The position numbers and the translations under genes were made by a program. Under the pieces are notes generated by a model that saw only the letters and a list, made by a program, of their open reading frames with translations, made no database searches and had not been told where the DNA came from. Below, piece after piece: positions 6,728 to 13,453 of a stretch of 13,453 bases of DNA. This DNA comes from DATDOO01 sp035293245. Its GTDB lineage: Bacteria > Pseudomonadota > Gammaproteobacteria > Methylococcales > Methylococcaceae. How positions within the stretch are numbered: position 1 is the stretch's first letter; the number at the start of each line of letters is the position of its first letter. The stretch covers positions 1-13,453 of the forward strand of contig DATDOO010000319.1 of NCBI GenBank assembly GCA_035293245.1, read 5' to 3'.

Positions 6728-8434
6728 ATGAGCGGTTCGCTGTTCAGCATCGGCGTGTCCGGCCTGCAACTGGCACAGATGGGCCTTAACACCACGTCGC
6801 ACAACATTGCCAACGTCAATACCGCCGGCTTCTCGCGCCAGCGGGTGGAACAGGTGGAGCGTAATCCGTTCTTCACCGGCGGCGGGTTTCTGGGCCAGGG
6901 CACGGAATCGAGCACGGTCATCCGCTACTTCGATAATTTCCTGAGCCAGGAACTGCGCAACAGCGCGTCTTCGTTCACCGAACTGGACAAATATCACGCC
7001 CTGGCCGGCGAAGTGGACGAATTGCTGGCGGACGCCAGCGTGGGCCTGCAACCGGTGCTGCGCGACTTTTTCGACGCGGTGCACGAGGTGGCGGACGACC
7101 CGGCCTCCCTTCCGGCCCGGCAGGTTCTGCTCTCCGCATCCGAAAACCTCATGGGACGCTTCCAGGCGCTGGGGACGCAACTCGAGGCCATGCGCGCCCG
7201 GGCCAACAGCGACCTGGAAAGCGCGGTCGCGGACGTCAACACCTACGCGGACGGCATCGCCGAACTGAACAGCCGCATCGTCTTCGAACTGGGACGCGGC
7301 GGCGGCGTTCATGCCCCCAACGACCTGCTCGACCAGCGCGACCAGTTACTGGCGCAATTGGCGGAAAAGGTCAATGTCAAAACCATCGAGATGGCCGACG
7401 GCTCGCTGAACGTGTTCATCGGCAGCGGCCAGTCGCTGGTGCAGGGCGCGAACGCCTCGCACCTGGATGTCCTGGACGGCGACCCCGATCCGGAGCAGAA
7501 GGAAATCGCCCTGGTCAATGGAGCCTCGACGACCATCGTCACCAATCTGCTCGACGGCGGTTTGCTGGGCGGCATCCGCGACTTCGTCAGTCAGGTTCTC
7601 GACCCCGCCCAGAACGAACTGGGGCGCGTCGCCACGGGGCTGGTGCTGGAGTTCAACGCCCAGCACCGCCTGGGCTACGACCTGCAGGGCGATACCGGCA
7701 TCGACTTCTTCACCTCCGCGCTGGGCGCCAACCCGCCGTACGCCACCGTGATGGCCACCAGCGGCAGCACCGGCAGCGTGACCGTGGCCTACGACCTGAC
7801 GACCGTCGGCAATCTGGCTCCCGCCGAACTGCAAGCCAGCGACTACCGCCTGGATTACGTCCAGTCCACCGGCACGTTCTCCCTGACCCGGCTGTCCGAC
7901 GATTTCCGCTTCACGCCCAACGCGACCGGCACGTTCAACGTCGACGGCCTCAATATCGCCGCGCCCACCGTGCCGACCACGGACAGCCAGTTCCTCATCC
8001 GTCCGGTGCACGACGCCTCCAATCGCATCGGCCTTGCCATCGCCGACCCCCGGGACATCGCCGCCGCGGAAAGCCTGGGAACCGACCCGATCACCTTAGC
8101 CCCCATTCCGCTGGTGGGCGACAACGGCAACGCCCTGAAACTGGCCGCACTGGAGACGAAAAAATCCATGCTGGGCGGCAGCGCCTCCCTGGAGGACACG
8201 TACGGGCAACTCGTTTCGAACGTCGGCTCGCGCACCCATTCCGCTCAGATCAACCGCGACGCGCAAAAGGTGCTGCATGATCGCTCCGTCGCCAACCGCG
8301 AGGAACTCGCCGGCGTCAATCTCGACGAGGAAGCCGCCAACTTGCTGAATTATCAGCGCGCCTATCAGGCGTCGGCGCAAGTGGTCGCCACCATCAATTC
8401 CGTCTTCGACATCCTTTTTGACGCCGTGAGGTAA
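6728..8434 (+). CDS. flgK: Flagellar hook-associated protein 1 FlgK (HAP1)
   Basis: This 568-residue protein forms the first ring of the hook-filament junction. It opens MSGSLFSIGVSGLQLAQMGL with the axial motif SHNIANVNTAGFSRQR (24-39), in which the FSRQR ending is diagnostic of FlgK. PNDLLDQRDQLLAQLAEKVN, near residue 200, is another family block. The middle about 340-480 is the variable outer domain. The C-terminal helix (LAGVNLDEEAANLLNYQRAY from residue 527, then QASAQVVATINSVFDILF) is the conserved D0 element. The length is near the usual about 550. The ATG at 6728 follows AGAGAGG with 9 bases of spacing. The gene lies downstream of the sigma-28-like promoter at 6659-6685, so it may be expressed late. 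Its TAA overlaps an ATG of flgL (TAATG). Confidence 0.97.
   Translation: MSGSLFSIGVSGLQLAQMGLNTTSHNIANVNTAGFSRQRVEQVERNPFFTGGGFLGQGTESSTVIRYFDNFLSQELRNSASSFTELDKYHALAGEVDELLADASVGLQPVLRDFFDAVHEVADDPASLPARQVLLSASENLMGRFQALGTQLEAMRARANSDLESAVADVNTYADGIAELNSRIVFELGRGGGVHAPNDLLDQRDQLLAQLAEKVNVKTIEMADGSLNVFIGSGQSLVQGANASHLDVLDGDPDPEQKEIALVNGASTTIVTNLLDGGLLGGIRDFVSQVLDPAQNELGRVATGLVLEFNAQHRLGYDLQGDTGIDFFTSALGANPPYATVMATSGSTGSVTVAYDLTTVGNLAPAELQASDYRLDYVQSTGTFSLTRLSDDFRFTPNATGTFNVDGLNIAAPTVPTTDSQFLIRPVHDASNRIGLAIADPRDIAAAESLGTDPITLAPIPLVGDNGNALKLAALETKKSMLGGSASLEDTYGQLVSNVGSRTHSAQINRDAQKVLHDRSVANREELAGVNLDEEAANLLNYQRAYQASAQVVATINSVFDILFDAVR
8428..8431 (+). promoter_or_regulatory. Shine-Dalgarno deciding between two flgL ATGs
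   Basis: GAGG lies in the final codons of flgK, 2 bases before an ATG at 8434 (overlapping the flgK stop as TAATG) and 8 bases before a second in-frame ATG at 8440. The second has normal spacing and gives MRVSN, which matches the usual FlgL beginning (MRIS/MRVS). Confidence 0.6.
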
Positions 8435-8439
8435 TGGTC

Positions 8440-9540
8440 ATGCGCGTTTCCAACATGCTTGCACAGCAACTGGGCGTAGACGCCATCCTCAACCAGCAGG
8501 CGCGGATGACCAAAACCCAGATGCAACTGTCCTCCGGCATGCGGGTGCTGACGCCCGCCGACGACCCGGCCGCCGCCACCCGCGCGCTGGATCTGCAGGA
8601 AGCCATCCGCGTCACCACCCAGTACCAGGACAACATCGCCGCCGCCAGAAACCGGCTGACCACCGAGGACAGCGCCCTGGACTACGGAACCAACGTATTG
8701 CAACGGGCGCGCGAACTGGCGATCCAGGGCGCGAATCAGGGCGCCTTGACGGCGCAGGACAAGCGGGCCCTGGAACAGGAGGCCCGCCAGTTGCTTTCCG
8801 AGATGGAAAGCATCGTCAATACGGTGGATTCCAACGGCGACTACCTCTTTTCCGGCTACCGCACCGACGCGAAAGCCTACGATCCGGCCGGCGCGCCGGT
8901 CGCGGGTCTGGAACCCAACCCCGCCGCGCCTCCCGCCTATGTGCAAAACGCGGCTTCGGTGCAATACGTCTATCAGGGCGAGAACAGCCAGCGGCTGTTG
9001 CAGATCGGCGCCTCCCGCACCATCGCCGACGGCGATCCCGGCAGCAGCGTGTTCGAAGACATCCCGTCCGTGACCACAGTCACCACCGACGCGACCGCGA
9101 CCCCGCCCACCACCGCCAGCCGCGCCTTCTCCCAAAACATCCTCATGGTGCTGCGCAACTTCGCCGACGCCTTGGCGGGAAAATCGCCCACCCTGCCCGA
9201 TACCGGCGCCCTCCCGCCGCTGGTCGACACGGCCGCGCTTTCGACGGAACAAATCGACGCCGACGACACCATCCAGGACTCCATCACCAACCTCGACGCC
9301 GCGCTGGAGCAGCTTCTCAACACCCGGACAACGGTCGGCGCGCGCCTGAACGCACTGGACGAACAGGAAAGCCTGAACGAGAAATTCATCCTGGATTCGA
9401 AGTCTTTCCTTTCGGATACCCAGGATCTGGATTACGCCGAAGCCATCGGCCGCTTCAACCTGGAAAATACGGCGCTGCAAGCCGCCCAGCAGGCTTACGT
9501 GAAGGTGCAGGGGCTGTCCCTGTTCGACTTCATCCGCTGA
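8440..9540 (+). CDS. flgL: Flagellar hook-associated protein 3 FlgL (HAP3)
   Basis: This 366-residue protein is the second hook-filament junction protein and a flagellin homologue. MRVSNML is followed by LNQQARMTKTQMQLSSGMRV and LTPADDPAAATRAL (residues 18-50), the conserved HAP3/flagellin N-terminal helix. ENRLTTED-like coiled-coil residues and ELAIQGANQGALTAQDKRAL continue the D1 helices, and YLFSGYRTDAKAYDP marks entry into the variable domain. The C-terminus LDYAEAIGRFNLENTALQAA, then QQAYVKVQGLSLFDFIR, is the flagellin-like closing helix. It is about 50 residues longer than E. coli FlgL, mainly in the variable middle. An alternative start at 8434 adds only Met-Val. flgL probably shares a transcript with flgK. 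No flagellin gene follows; the next gene is on the opposite strand. Confidence 0.96.
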   Translation: MRVSNMLAQQLGVDAILNQQARMTKTQMQLSSGMRVLTPADDPAAATRALDLQEAIRVTTQYQDNIAAARNRLTTEDSALDYGTNVLQRARELAIQGANQGALTAQDKRALEQEARQLLSEMESIVNTVDSNGDYLFSGYRTDAKAYDPAGAPVAGLEPNPAAPPAYVQNAASVQYVYQGENSQRLLQIGASRTIADGDPGSSVFEDIPSVTTVTTDATATPPTTASRAFSQNILMVLRNFADALAGKSPTLPDTGALPPLVDTAALSTEQIDADDTIQDSITNLDAALEQLLNTRTTVGARLNALDEQESLNEKFILDSKSFLSDTQDLDYAEAIGRFNLENTALQAAQQAYVKVQGLSLFDFIR

Positions 9541-9571
9541 TTTGCGCTTCCGGCGCGGTTCGTCCGCCGCG
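9541..9571. other. 31-base convergent gap between flgL and the chemoreceptor gene
   Basis: There is no gene and no canonical intrinsic terminator. GCGCGG (9553-9558) can pair with CCGCGC (9567-9572), but no T-run follows on either strand. A perfect 12-base palindrome, CGCGCTAGCGCG (9568-9579), spans the stop codon of the convergent gene. Termination here may be Rho-dependent, or the two transcripts may overlap (inference). Confidence 0.5.
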
Positions 9572-11191
9572 CTAGCGCGCGACGGCGAACTTCGCGGTCA
9601 GCTGGGCCAATTCCATGGCCAGTTCCTCCAAACGCTGGGCCGAGGCCGCCGTTTGCGCGGCAGAGGCGCTGTTGACCTCGGAGCCTTGCGCGAAACCCTC
9701 CACTCTCTGGGCGATATCCCTTACCGCGCCGCTTTGTTCCCGCAGGGCGAAGGTGATGTCGTTGACCGCCGTGGCGGCCTGCTCGGCGCTGGCCCGGATG
9801 ACATTGACCGAATTGCCCGCCTCGCTGGCCAGATTCACGCCTTCGTTGACGCGCCGGACGCCGGTCTCCATCTCCTGGGCGGCCTGCCGGGTGCCCTCCT
9901 GGATCTTGGCGATCATAGTGCCGATTTCGCCGGTGGACGCGCTGGTGCGTTCGGCAAGTTTTCTCACTTCGTCTGCGACCACGGCGAAGCCGCGTCCCTG
10001 CTCGCCGGCCCGCGCCGCCTCGATGGCGGCGTTGAGTGCGAGCAGGTTGGTCTGGTCGGCGATGTCCTTGATCACCTGCACGATCATGGAAATCTGGGCG
10101 GAAAACCCTTCGAGCTCGGCGATGGTTCCCGCCATGCCGGTGACGGTGCTGGCGATGCCGGACATTTCGGAGGCAGCCTGATGAATGATGTTGCCGCCAT
10201 TGCCGGCGTGACTGCTGGAGCCCTGGCTCATGCGGAAGGCTTCCGCCGCGTGCGCGCCCACCTGATCGATGGAAGCGGACAGTTCTTCGACCGACGCGGC
10301 CATGTGGGTCGCCAGCATGGACTGGCCTTCCGTGGTGCGCGCCGCATTGCGGGCGGCGGTGGAGAGTTCGCCGGAAGACTGGCGGATGGCGTCCACCTTC
10401 TCGCCGATGGCGGAAACCAGGTGGTTGAGACGGTCGCGCATGACGGCGAGCTTCGCCATCAATTCGCTCACTTCATCCTCGCCGCTTACCGGCACCGGAC
10501 GGGTCAGGTCGCCCGACGCCACGGACTGTGCGGTGTCGACCGCCAGCCGCAGACTGTCGGCGATGCGCCGGATCATGGGAATGGCGAGGCTCAGGATCGC
10601 CAAGGCGCCGGCGACCGAAATGACGATCATCCACTGGAGCGCGTTTTTCGAGGTCGCGGAAAGATCCTGCAAGGCGTTTTCAGCATACGCGCCGGCGATC
10701 GCCACGGTCCGGTCGACCCCGCGACGGTGATCGTCGTAATGCTTGCGCACCTTCAGCAAGGCCGCATCCGCACCGGGAAGGTCCCCCGACTCGACGGCCC
10801 GAACATAGCGCCCCAGCATTTCGCTCCAGAACAGGTCGGCGGACTGGCGCTGCTCGCCGAGCAATGCCGACTTGATGGCCGGGTCCAGGTCGCTCTGCTC
10901 CCAGTAACCGTTGCGCTGGTCGTAATCGCGCTTCAGGGTGCGCAATTTCTCGACGAGCGCCGCGCGCTCGGTATCCTGCGCATCCTGCAACTGGTACGCG
11001 ACGAGTTGCGCTTCGATTTCGTAAAGGGGCGGCGGAAGGATGTCGGCCACGACATCCTTGCTCTGTCCCATCCGGCCGGATACGTCGACCAAGGCGTACG
11101 TGCCGTAGAACCCGCAGCCAGCGATGACGGCCAATGCCAGCAACGAAACCGTCTGCAAGGCGATCAAGCGTGAAACCAGCTTCTTGAACAT
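9572..11191 (-). CDS. Methyl-accepting chemotaxis protein (transmembrane chemoreceptor)
   Basis: This 539-residue receptor would control the CheA kinase in response to a periplasmic signal. Transmembrane helix 1 is at about 8-34, a largely helical periplasmic domain at 35-185, transmembrane helix 2 at about 186-207 and HAMP at about 208-262. The cytoplasmic signalling coiled coil runs to the end, with the nearly invariant tip at 377-416 (IADQTNLLALNAAIEAARAG, then EQGRGFAVVADEVRKLAERT). The sensor domain has an LPPPLYEIE motif at 52-60 and a YW pair at 96-97; I recall LPPPxYxIE in a group of proteobacterial receptors but do not know its ligand. The protein ends FAVAR, with no CheR-binding NWETF-type tail. 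The frame is open upstream to 11440, but MFKKL at 11191 has a strong Shine-Dalgarno, correct membrane topology and avoids an Arg-rich 83-residue extension. It converges on flgL. Confidence 0.96.
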   Translation of the reverse strand: MFKKLVSRLIALQTVSLLALAVIAGCGFYGTYALVDVSGRMGQSKDVVADILPPPLYEIEAQLVAYQLQDAQDTERAALVEKLRTLKRDYDQRNGYWEQSDLDPAIKSALLGEQRQSADLFWSEMLGRYVRAVESGDLPGADAALLKVRKHYDDHRRGVDRTVAIAGAYAENALQDLSATSKNALQWMIVISVAGALAILSLAIPMIRRIADSLRLAVDTAQSVASGDLTRPVPVSGEDEVSELMAKLAVMRDRLNHLVSAIGEKVDAIRQSSGELSTAARNAARTTEGQSMLATHMAASVEELSASIDQVGAHAAEAFRMSQGSSSHAGNGGNIIHQAASEMSGIASTVTGMAGTIAELEGFSAQISMIVQVIKDIADQTNLLALNAAIEAARAGEQGRGFAVVADEVRKLAERTSASTGEIGTMIAKIQEGTRQAAQEMETGVRRVNEGVNLASEAGNSVNVIRASAEQAATAVNDITFALREQSGAVRDIAQRVEGFAQGSEVNSASAAQTAASAQRLEELAMELAQLTAKFAVAR

Positions 11192-11450
11192 GTTCAACTC
11201 CTTTCGTTTCCTTCTGTTCAGCGACATCGCTTTGAAAGCGCCCGAGACAAGAGGGGGGCGTCTCGCTTGCACAATCTCTGTGCGTATTTTAGCCAAATGC
11301 GATATTCGGCAGCGTGGAAATTCGTACCGCCGTATCGGGCAGCGCCGATTATCCTTCCGCGATTGCAGCGACTTGATTACAACGGGGTTCGGATTTTTTC
11401 GGTTCGGGCGCTGCGGCTCGGCCAAGCGCGAAACCGGCACCGGGAATTCG
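11192..11450 (-). other. 259-base non-coding gap upstream of the chemoreceptor, downstream of proB
   Basis: I see no convincing gene here. It is less GC-rich than its surroundings and should hold the chemoreceptor promoter. The best sigma-28-like candidate on the minus strand is GGAA (11358-11355), 15 bases, then CCCGATAC (11339-11332): correct spacing but only 2 of 4 and 6 of 8 matches. A sigma-70 -10-like TAAAAT (minus strand, near 11287-11292) has no good -35. An interrupted inverted repeat at 11401-11435 (GGTT/AACC, GCGCT/AGCGC, GGC/GCC) lies just after proB. It is followed on the minus strand by A6 rather than T6, so it is not a standard terminator. Confidence 0.5.
11198..11204 (-). promoter_or_regulatory. 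Strong Shine-Dalgarno of the chemoreceptor gene
   Basis: On the minus strand AAAGGAG lies 6 bases before the ATG at 11191. It is the best ribosome binding site in the window and fixes the start against the longer frame that runs up to 11440. Confidence 0.85.
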
Positions 11451-12575
11451 CTACACCAACACCAGATTGTCCCGGTGTATCAATTCCGGCTCGTCCACGT
11501 AGCCCAACAACTCGGCGATACAGCTGCTGGGCTGGCGCAGAATGAGGCGCGCTTCGTCCGCGCCATAGTTGACCAGTCCCCTTGCGATTTCCACGCCGGC
11601 CGCGTCGCGGCAGGCGACCAGTTCGCCGCGCCGGAAGTTGCCTTCCACGGCGGTGACGCCGATGGGCAGCAGGCTCTTGCCGGCTTCGCGCAGCACCCGC
11701 GCCGCACCCTCGTCCAGCATCAATGCGCCTTTGACCTGCAAGCGTCCCGCCAGCCAGCGCTTGCGCGCCACCAAGGGTTCCAGGTCGGGAAGCAAAAACG
11801 TGCCGACGTCATCGCCGTCCATGACTCTGACCAGCACCTCCGCCGCCGCTCCGGGAGCGATGAGGGTCGCAGTTCCCGAACGGCTGGCCAGGCGCGCGGC
11901 GCGCACCTTGGTGAACATGCCGCCGCGGCCGAGACCGCTGCGGCTGCCGCCGGCCATTTCCAGCAGATCGGGATCGCTGGCGCGGGCCTGGGCTACCCGT
12001 TGCGCAGCGGGGTTCAGCCCCGGATCGCTGTCGAACAGACCGGCCTGGTCGGTGAGGATGACCAGCAGTTCGGCTTCCACCAGGTTGGCCACCAAGGCCC
12101 CCAGGGTATCGTTGTCGCCGAAGCGGATCTCTTCCGTGGCCACCGTGTCGTTTTCGTTGATGACCGGCACCACGCCTAGATGCAGCAGGGTGAGCAGGGT
12201 GCTGCGCGCATTGAGGTAACGGGGGCGGTCGGACAGGTCTTCGTGGGTCAGCAGGATTTGCGCGGCGTGGAAGCCGTGGCGCTTGAACAGGGATTCGTAA
12301 AGCTGAATGAGCCCCATCTGGCCCACGGCAGCAGCGGCCTGCAATTCGTGCAGGGATTCGGGGCGGGTTTTCCAGCCCAGGCGGCTCATGCCCTCGGCGA
12401 CCGAGCCGGAAGAAACCAGGATCACCTCGATGCCGCGCCGACGCAATTCGGCGATCTGGCCCACCCACGCGCCGATGGCGTCCGCATCCAGCCCCCGCCC
12501 GCCGCCGGTGAGCAGGGAACTGCCGATCTTGACGATCAGGCGCCGGGTTCCGGCCAGTTCAGAGCGGCTCTTCAT
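11451..12575 (-). CDS. proB: Glutamate 5-kinase (proline biosynthesis)
   Basis: This 374-residue cytoplasmic enzyme phosphorylates L-glutamate with ATP to gamma-glutamyl phosphate, the first step of proline synthesis; it is normally feedback-inhibited by proline. Residues 1 to about 258 are an amino-acid kinase domain: LIVKIGSSLLTGGG with Lys16, VILVSSGSVAEGM (51-63), PVINENDTVATEEIRFGDND (137-156), LLVILTDQAGLFDSDP (170-185) and GRGGMFTK (216-223). Residues about 277-360 (GRLQVKGALMLDEGAARVLR, then the RGELVAC region) form the C-terminal PUA domain of full-length proteobacterial enzymes. The length is like E. coli ProB (367). The ATG lies inside the end of obg, overlapping it by 17 bases, with GAGG (12581-12584, minus strand) 5 bases upstream, so translational coupling is likely. 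proA is not adjacent in the window. Confidence 0.97.
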   Translation of the reverse strand: MKSRSELAGTRRLIVKIGSSLLTGGGRGLDADAIGAWVGQIAELRRRGIEVILVSSGSVAEGMSRLGWKTRPESLHELQAAAAVGQMGLIQLYESLFKRHGFHAAQILLTHEDLSDRPRYLNARSTLLTLLHLGVVPVINENDTVATEEIRFGDNDTLGALVANLVEAELLVILTDQAGLFDSDPGLNPAAQRVAQARASDPDLLEMAGGSRSGLGRGGMFTKVRAARLASRSGTATLIAPGAAAEVLVRVMDGDDVGTFLLPDLEPLVARKRWLAGRLQVKGALMLDEGAARVLREAGKSLLPIGVTAVEGNFRRGELVACRDAAGVEIARGLVNYGADEARLILRQPSSCIAELLGYVDEPELIHRDNLVLV

Positions 12576-13453
12576 GCGTTCCTCGCGCCTCTTCCAGGAA
12601 CTCCATGATTCGGAAGGTCAGTTCCTTGAGGCCGTCGCCCTTGAGCGCCGAGACCGGAAAAACCGGTCCGTGCCAGCCCAGGCCCTCGACGATGTGGCGG
12701 CAGCGCCCTTCCACTTCCTCTTCCGGCAGGCGGTCGATCTTGTTCAGCACCAGCCAGCGCGGCTTGTCGAGCAGGTGTTCGTCCCACTTGCCCAGTTCGG
12801 CGATGATTTTCTTGGCGGAAACGACCGGATGCTCCAGGGTTTCGTAAGGCTCCACGTCGATGACGTGCAGCAATAGACCCGTGCGCGAAAGATGCCTCAG
12901 GAACTGCAGGCCCAGTCCCGCCCCTTCGGCGGCCCCTTCGATGAGGCCGGGAATGTCGGCCATGACGAAGCTGCGGAAGGAATCCACCCGCACCACGCCC
13001 AGGTTGGGATGCAAGGTGGTGAAGGGGTAATCCGCCACCTTGGGGCGGGCGGCGGACACGGCGCGGATGAGGCTGGACTTGCCCGCATTGGGCAACCCCA
13101 GGAGGCCGACGTCGGCGATGACCTTCAGCTCCAGCTTCAGGATGCGGTGCTCGCCGGGCGTACCGTGGGTGGCGCGGCGCGGCGCGCGGTTGGTGCTGCT
13201 CTTGAAGCGCGTGTTGCCCAGGCCGTGGAAGCCGCCCTGCGCCACCAGCAGCTCTTCGCCCGCTTTGGCCAGATCGCCCAGGCACTCGCCGGTTTCCACA
13301 TCGTAGACGGTGGTGCCCACCGGCACGCGCACCCGGCAATCCGTGCCCTTTTTTCCCTTGCAGTCGCTGCCCATGCCGTTCTCGCCGCGCTCGGCGCGGT
13401 GCAGGGGCTGGAAATTGAAATCCGCGAGGGTGTTCAGGTTTTCCGTGGCAACC
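12559..13453 (-). CDS. obgE: Obg/CgtA family GTPase (5' end outside the window)
   Basis: The last 297 residues are visible; about 50 N-terminal residues are missing past the right edge. Obg is an essential GTPase that binds the large ribosomal subunit and links growth to ppGpp. Visible fragment residues 1 to about 110 finish the glycine-rich Obg fold (TENLNTLADFNFQ, ERGENGMGSDCKGKKGTD, VPVGTTVYD, AQGGFHGLGN, THGTPGEHR). The G domain has G1 GLPNAGKSS (119-127), switch TTLHPNLGVV, G3 DIPGLIEGA (166-174), G4 NKID (237-240) and G5 SAL (268-270). It ends soon after G5 (EEARGTHEEPL), so it lacks the long acidic C-terminal extension of E. coli ObgE (390 aa); the total would be about 345. The frame is open to the window edge, so ATG 13374 is an internal methionine (NGMG). 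proB overlaps its 3' end. Confidence 0.97.
   Translation of the reverse strand, partial: VATENLNTLADFNFQPLHRAERGENGMGSDCKGKKGTDCRVRVPVGTTVYDVETGECLGDLAKAGEELLVAQGGFHGLGNTRFKSSTNRAPRRATHGTPGEHRILKLELKVIADVGLLGLPNAGKSSLIRAVSAARPKVADYPFTTLHPNLGVVRVDSFRSFVMADIPGLIEGAAEGAGLGLQFLRHLSRTGLLLHVIDVEPYETLEHPVVSAKKIIAELGKWDEHLLDKPRWLVLNKIDRLPEEEVEGRCRHIVEGLGWHGPVFPVSALKGDGLKELTFRIMEFLEEARGTHEEPL

Noticed and set aside
9542..11173. 543-codon open frame on the plus strand opposite the chemoreceptor
   Set aside because: It is antisense to conserved HAMP and signalling domains, has a low-complexity Gly/Arg/His composition, and lacks a recognisable motif; the minus-strand gene has the strong ribosome binding site.
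11192..11440. 83-residue N-terminal extension of the chemoreceptor
   Set aside because: It is Arg-rich, would place transmembrane helix 1 far inside the protein, and lies upstream of the strong AAAGGAG-ATG signal at 11191.
1..13453. A novel defence, mobile or biosynthetic system
   Set aside because: Every long conserved frame belongs to known flagellar, chemotaxis, proline-synthesis or Obg families. There are no CRISPR-like repeats, transposases, integrases, tRNA genes or unexplained gene-sized gaps.

Overview
The window is GC-rich and densely coding. It looks like a Gammaproteobacterium (inference). The support is a flagellar flgCDEFGHIJKL run in the enteric/Pseudomonas order, a two-domain FlgJ with a C-terminal muramidase as in beta- and gammaproteobacteria, a lipoprotein L-ring and a P-ring protein (so a Gram-negative envelope), an obg-proB pair, and a GTAG-headed REP palindrome pair of the kind seen in gammaproteobacterial genomes. 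I cannot name the genus from the sequence; a methanotroph-like or Pseudomonas/Xanthomonas-like relative is only a guess.

Layout: bases 1-9540 on the + strand carry the end of flgC, then flgD (hook cap), flgE (hook), flgF and flgG (rod), flgH (L ring), flgI (P ring), flgJ (rod cap and muramidase), flgK and flgL (hook-filament junction). Gaps are mostly 12-40 bases, each with a Shine-Dalgarno, as in one operon. Two places break the monotony. A 102-base flgE-flgF gap holds an inverted pair of REP-type hairpins ending right against the flgF ribosome binding site. The flgJ-flgK junction holds a good match to a FliA (sigma-28) promoter, which would let flgKL be switched on late.

Bases 9572-13453 are all on the - strand. 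Reading right to left they hold obg/cgtA (5' end beyond the window), proB overlapping it by 17 bases, a 259-base non-coding gap, and a methyl-accepting chemotaxis protein that converges on flgL with only 31 bases between them.

Functionally the + strand genes build the rod, rings, hook and junction of a flagellum. The chemoreceptor plausibly steers that same motor, and obg-proB is an unrelated housekeeping unit (ribosome-associated GTPase, first step of proline synthesis). I see no tRNA or rRNA genes, CRISPR arrays, insertion sequences, defence genes or transfer signs. I found no previously undescribed system; the second-look items are regulatory or structural details of a conventional flagellar locus.
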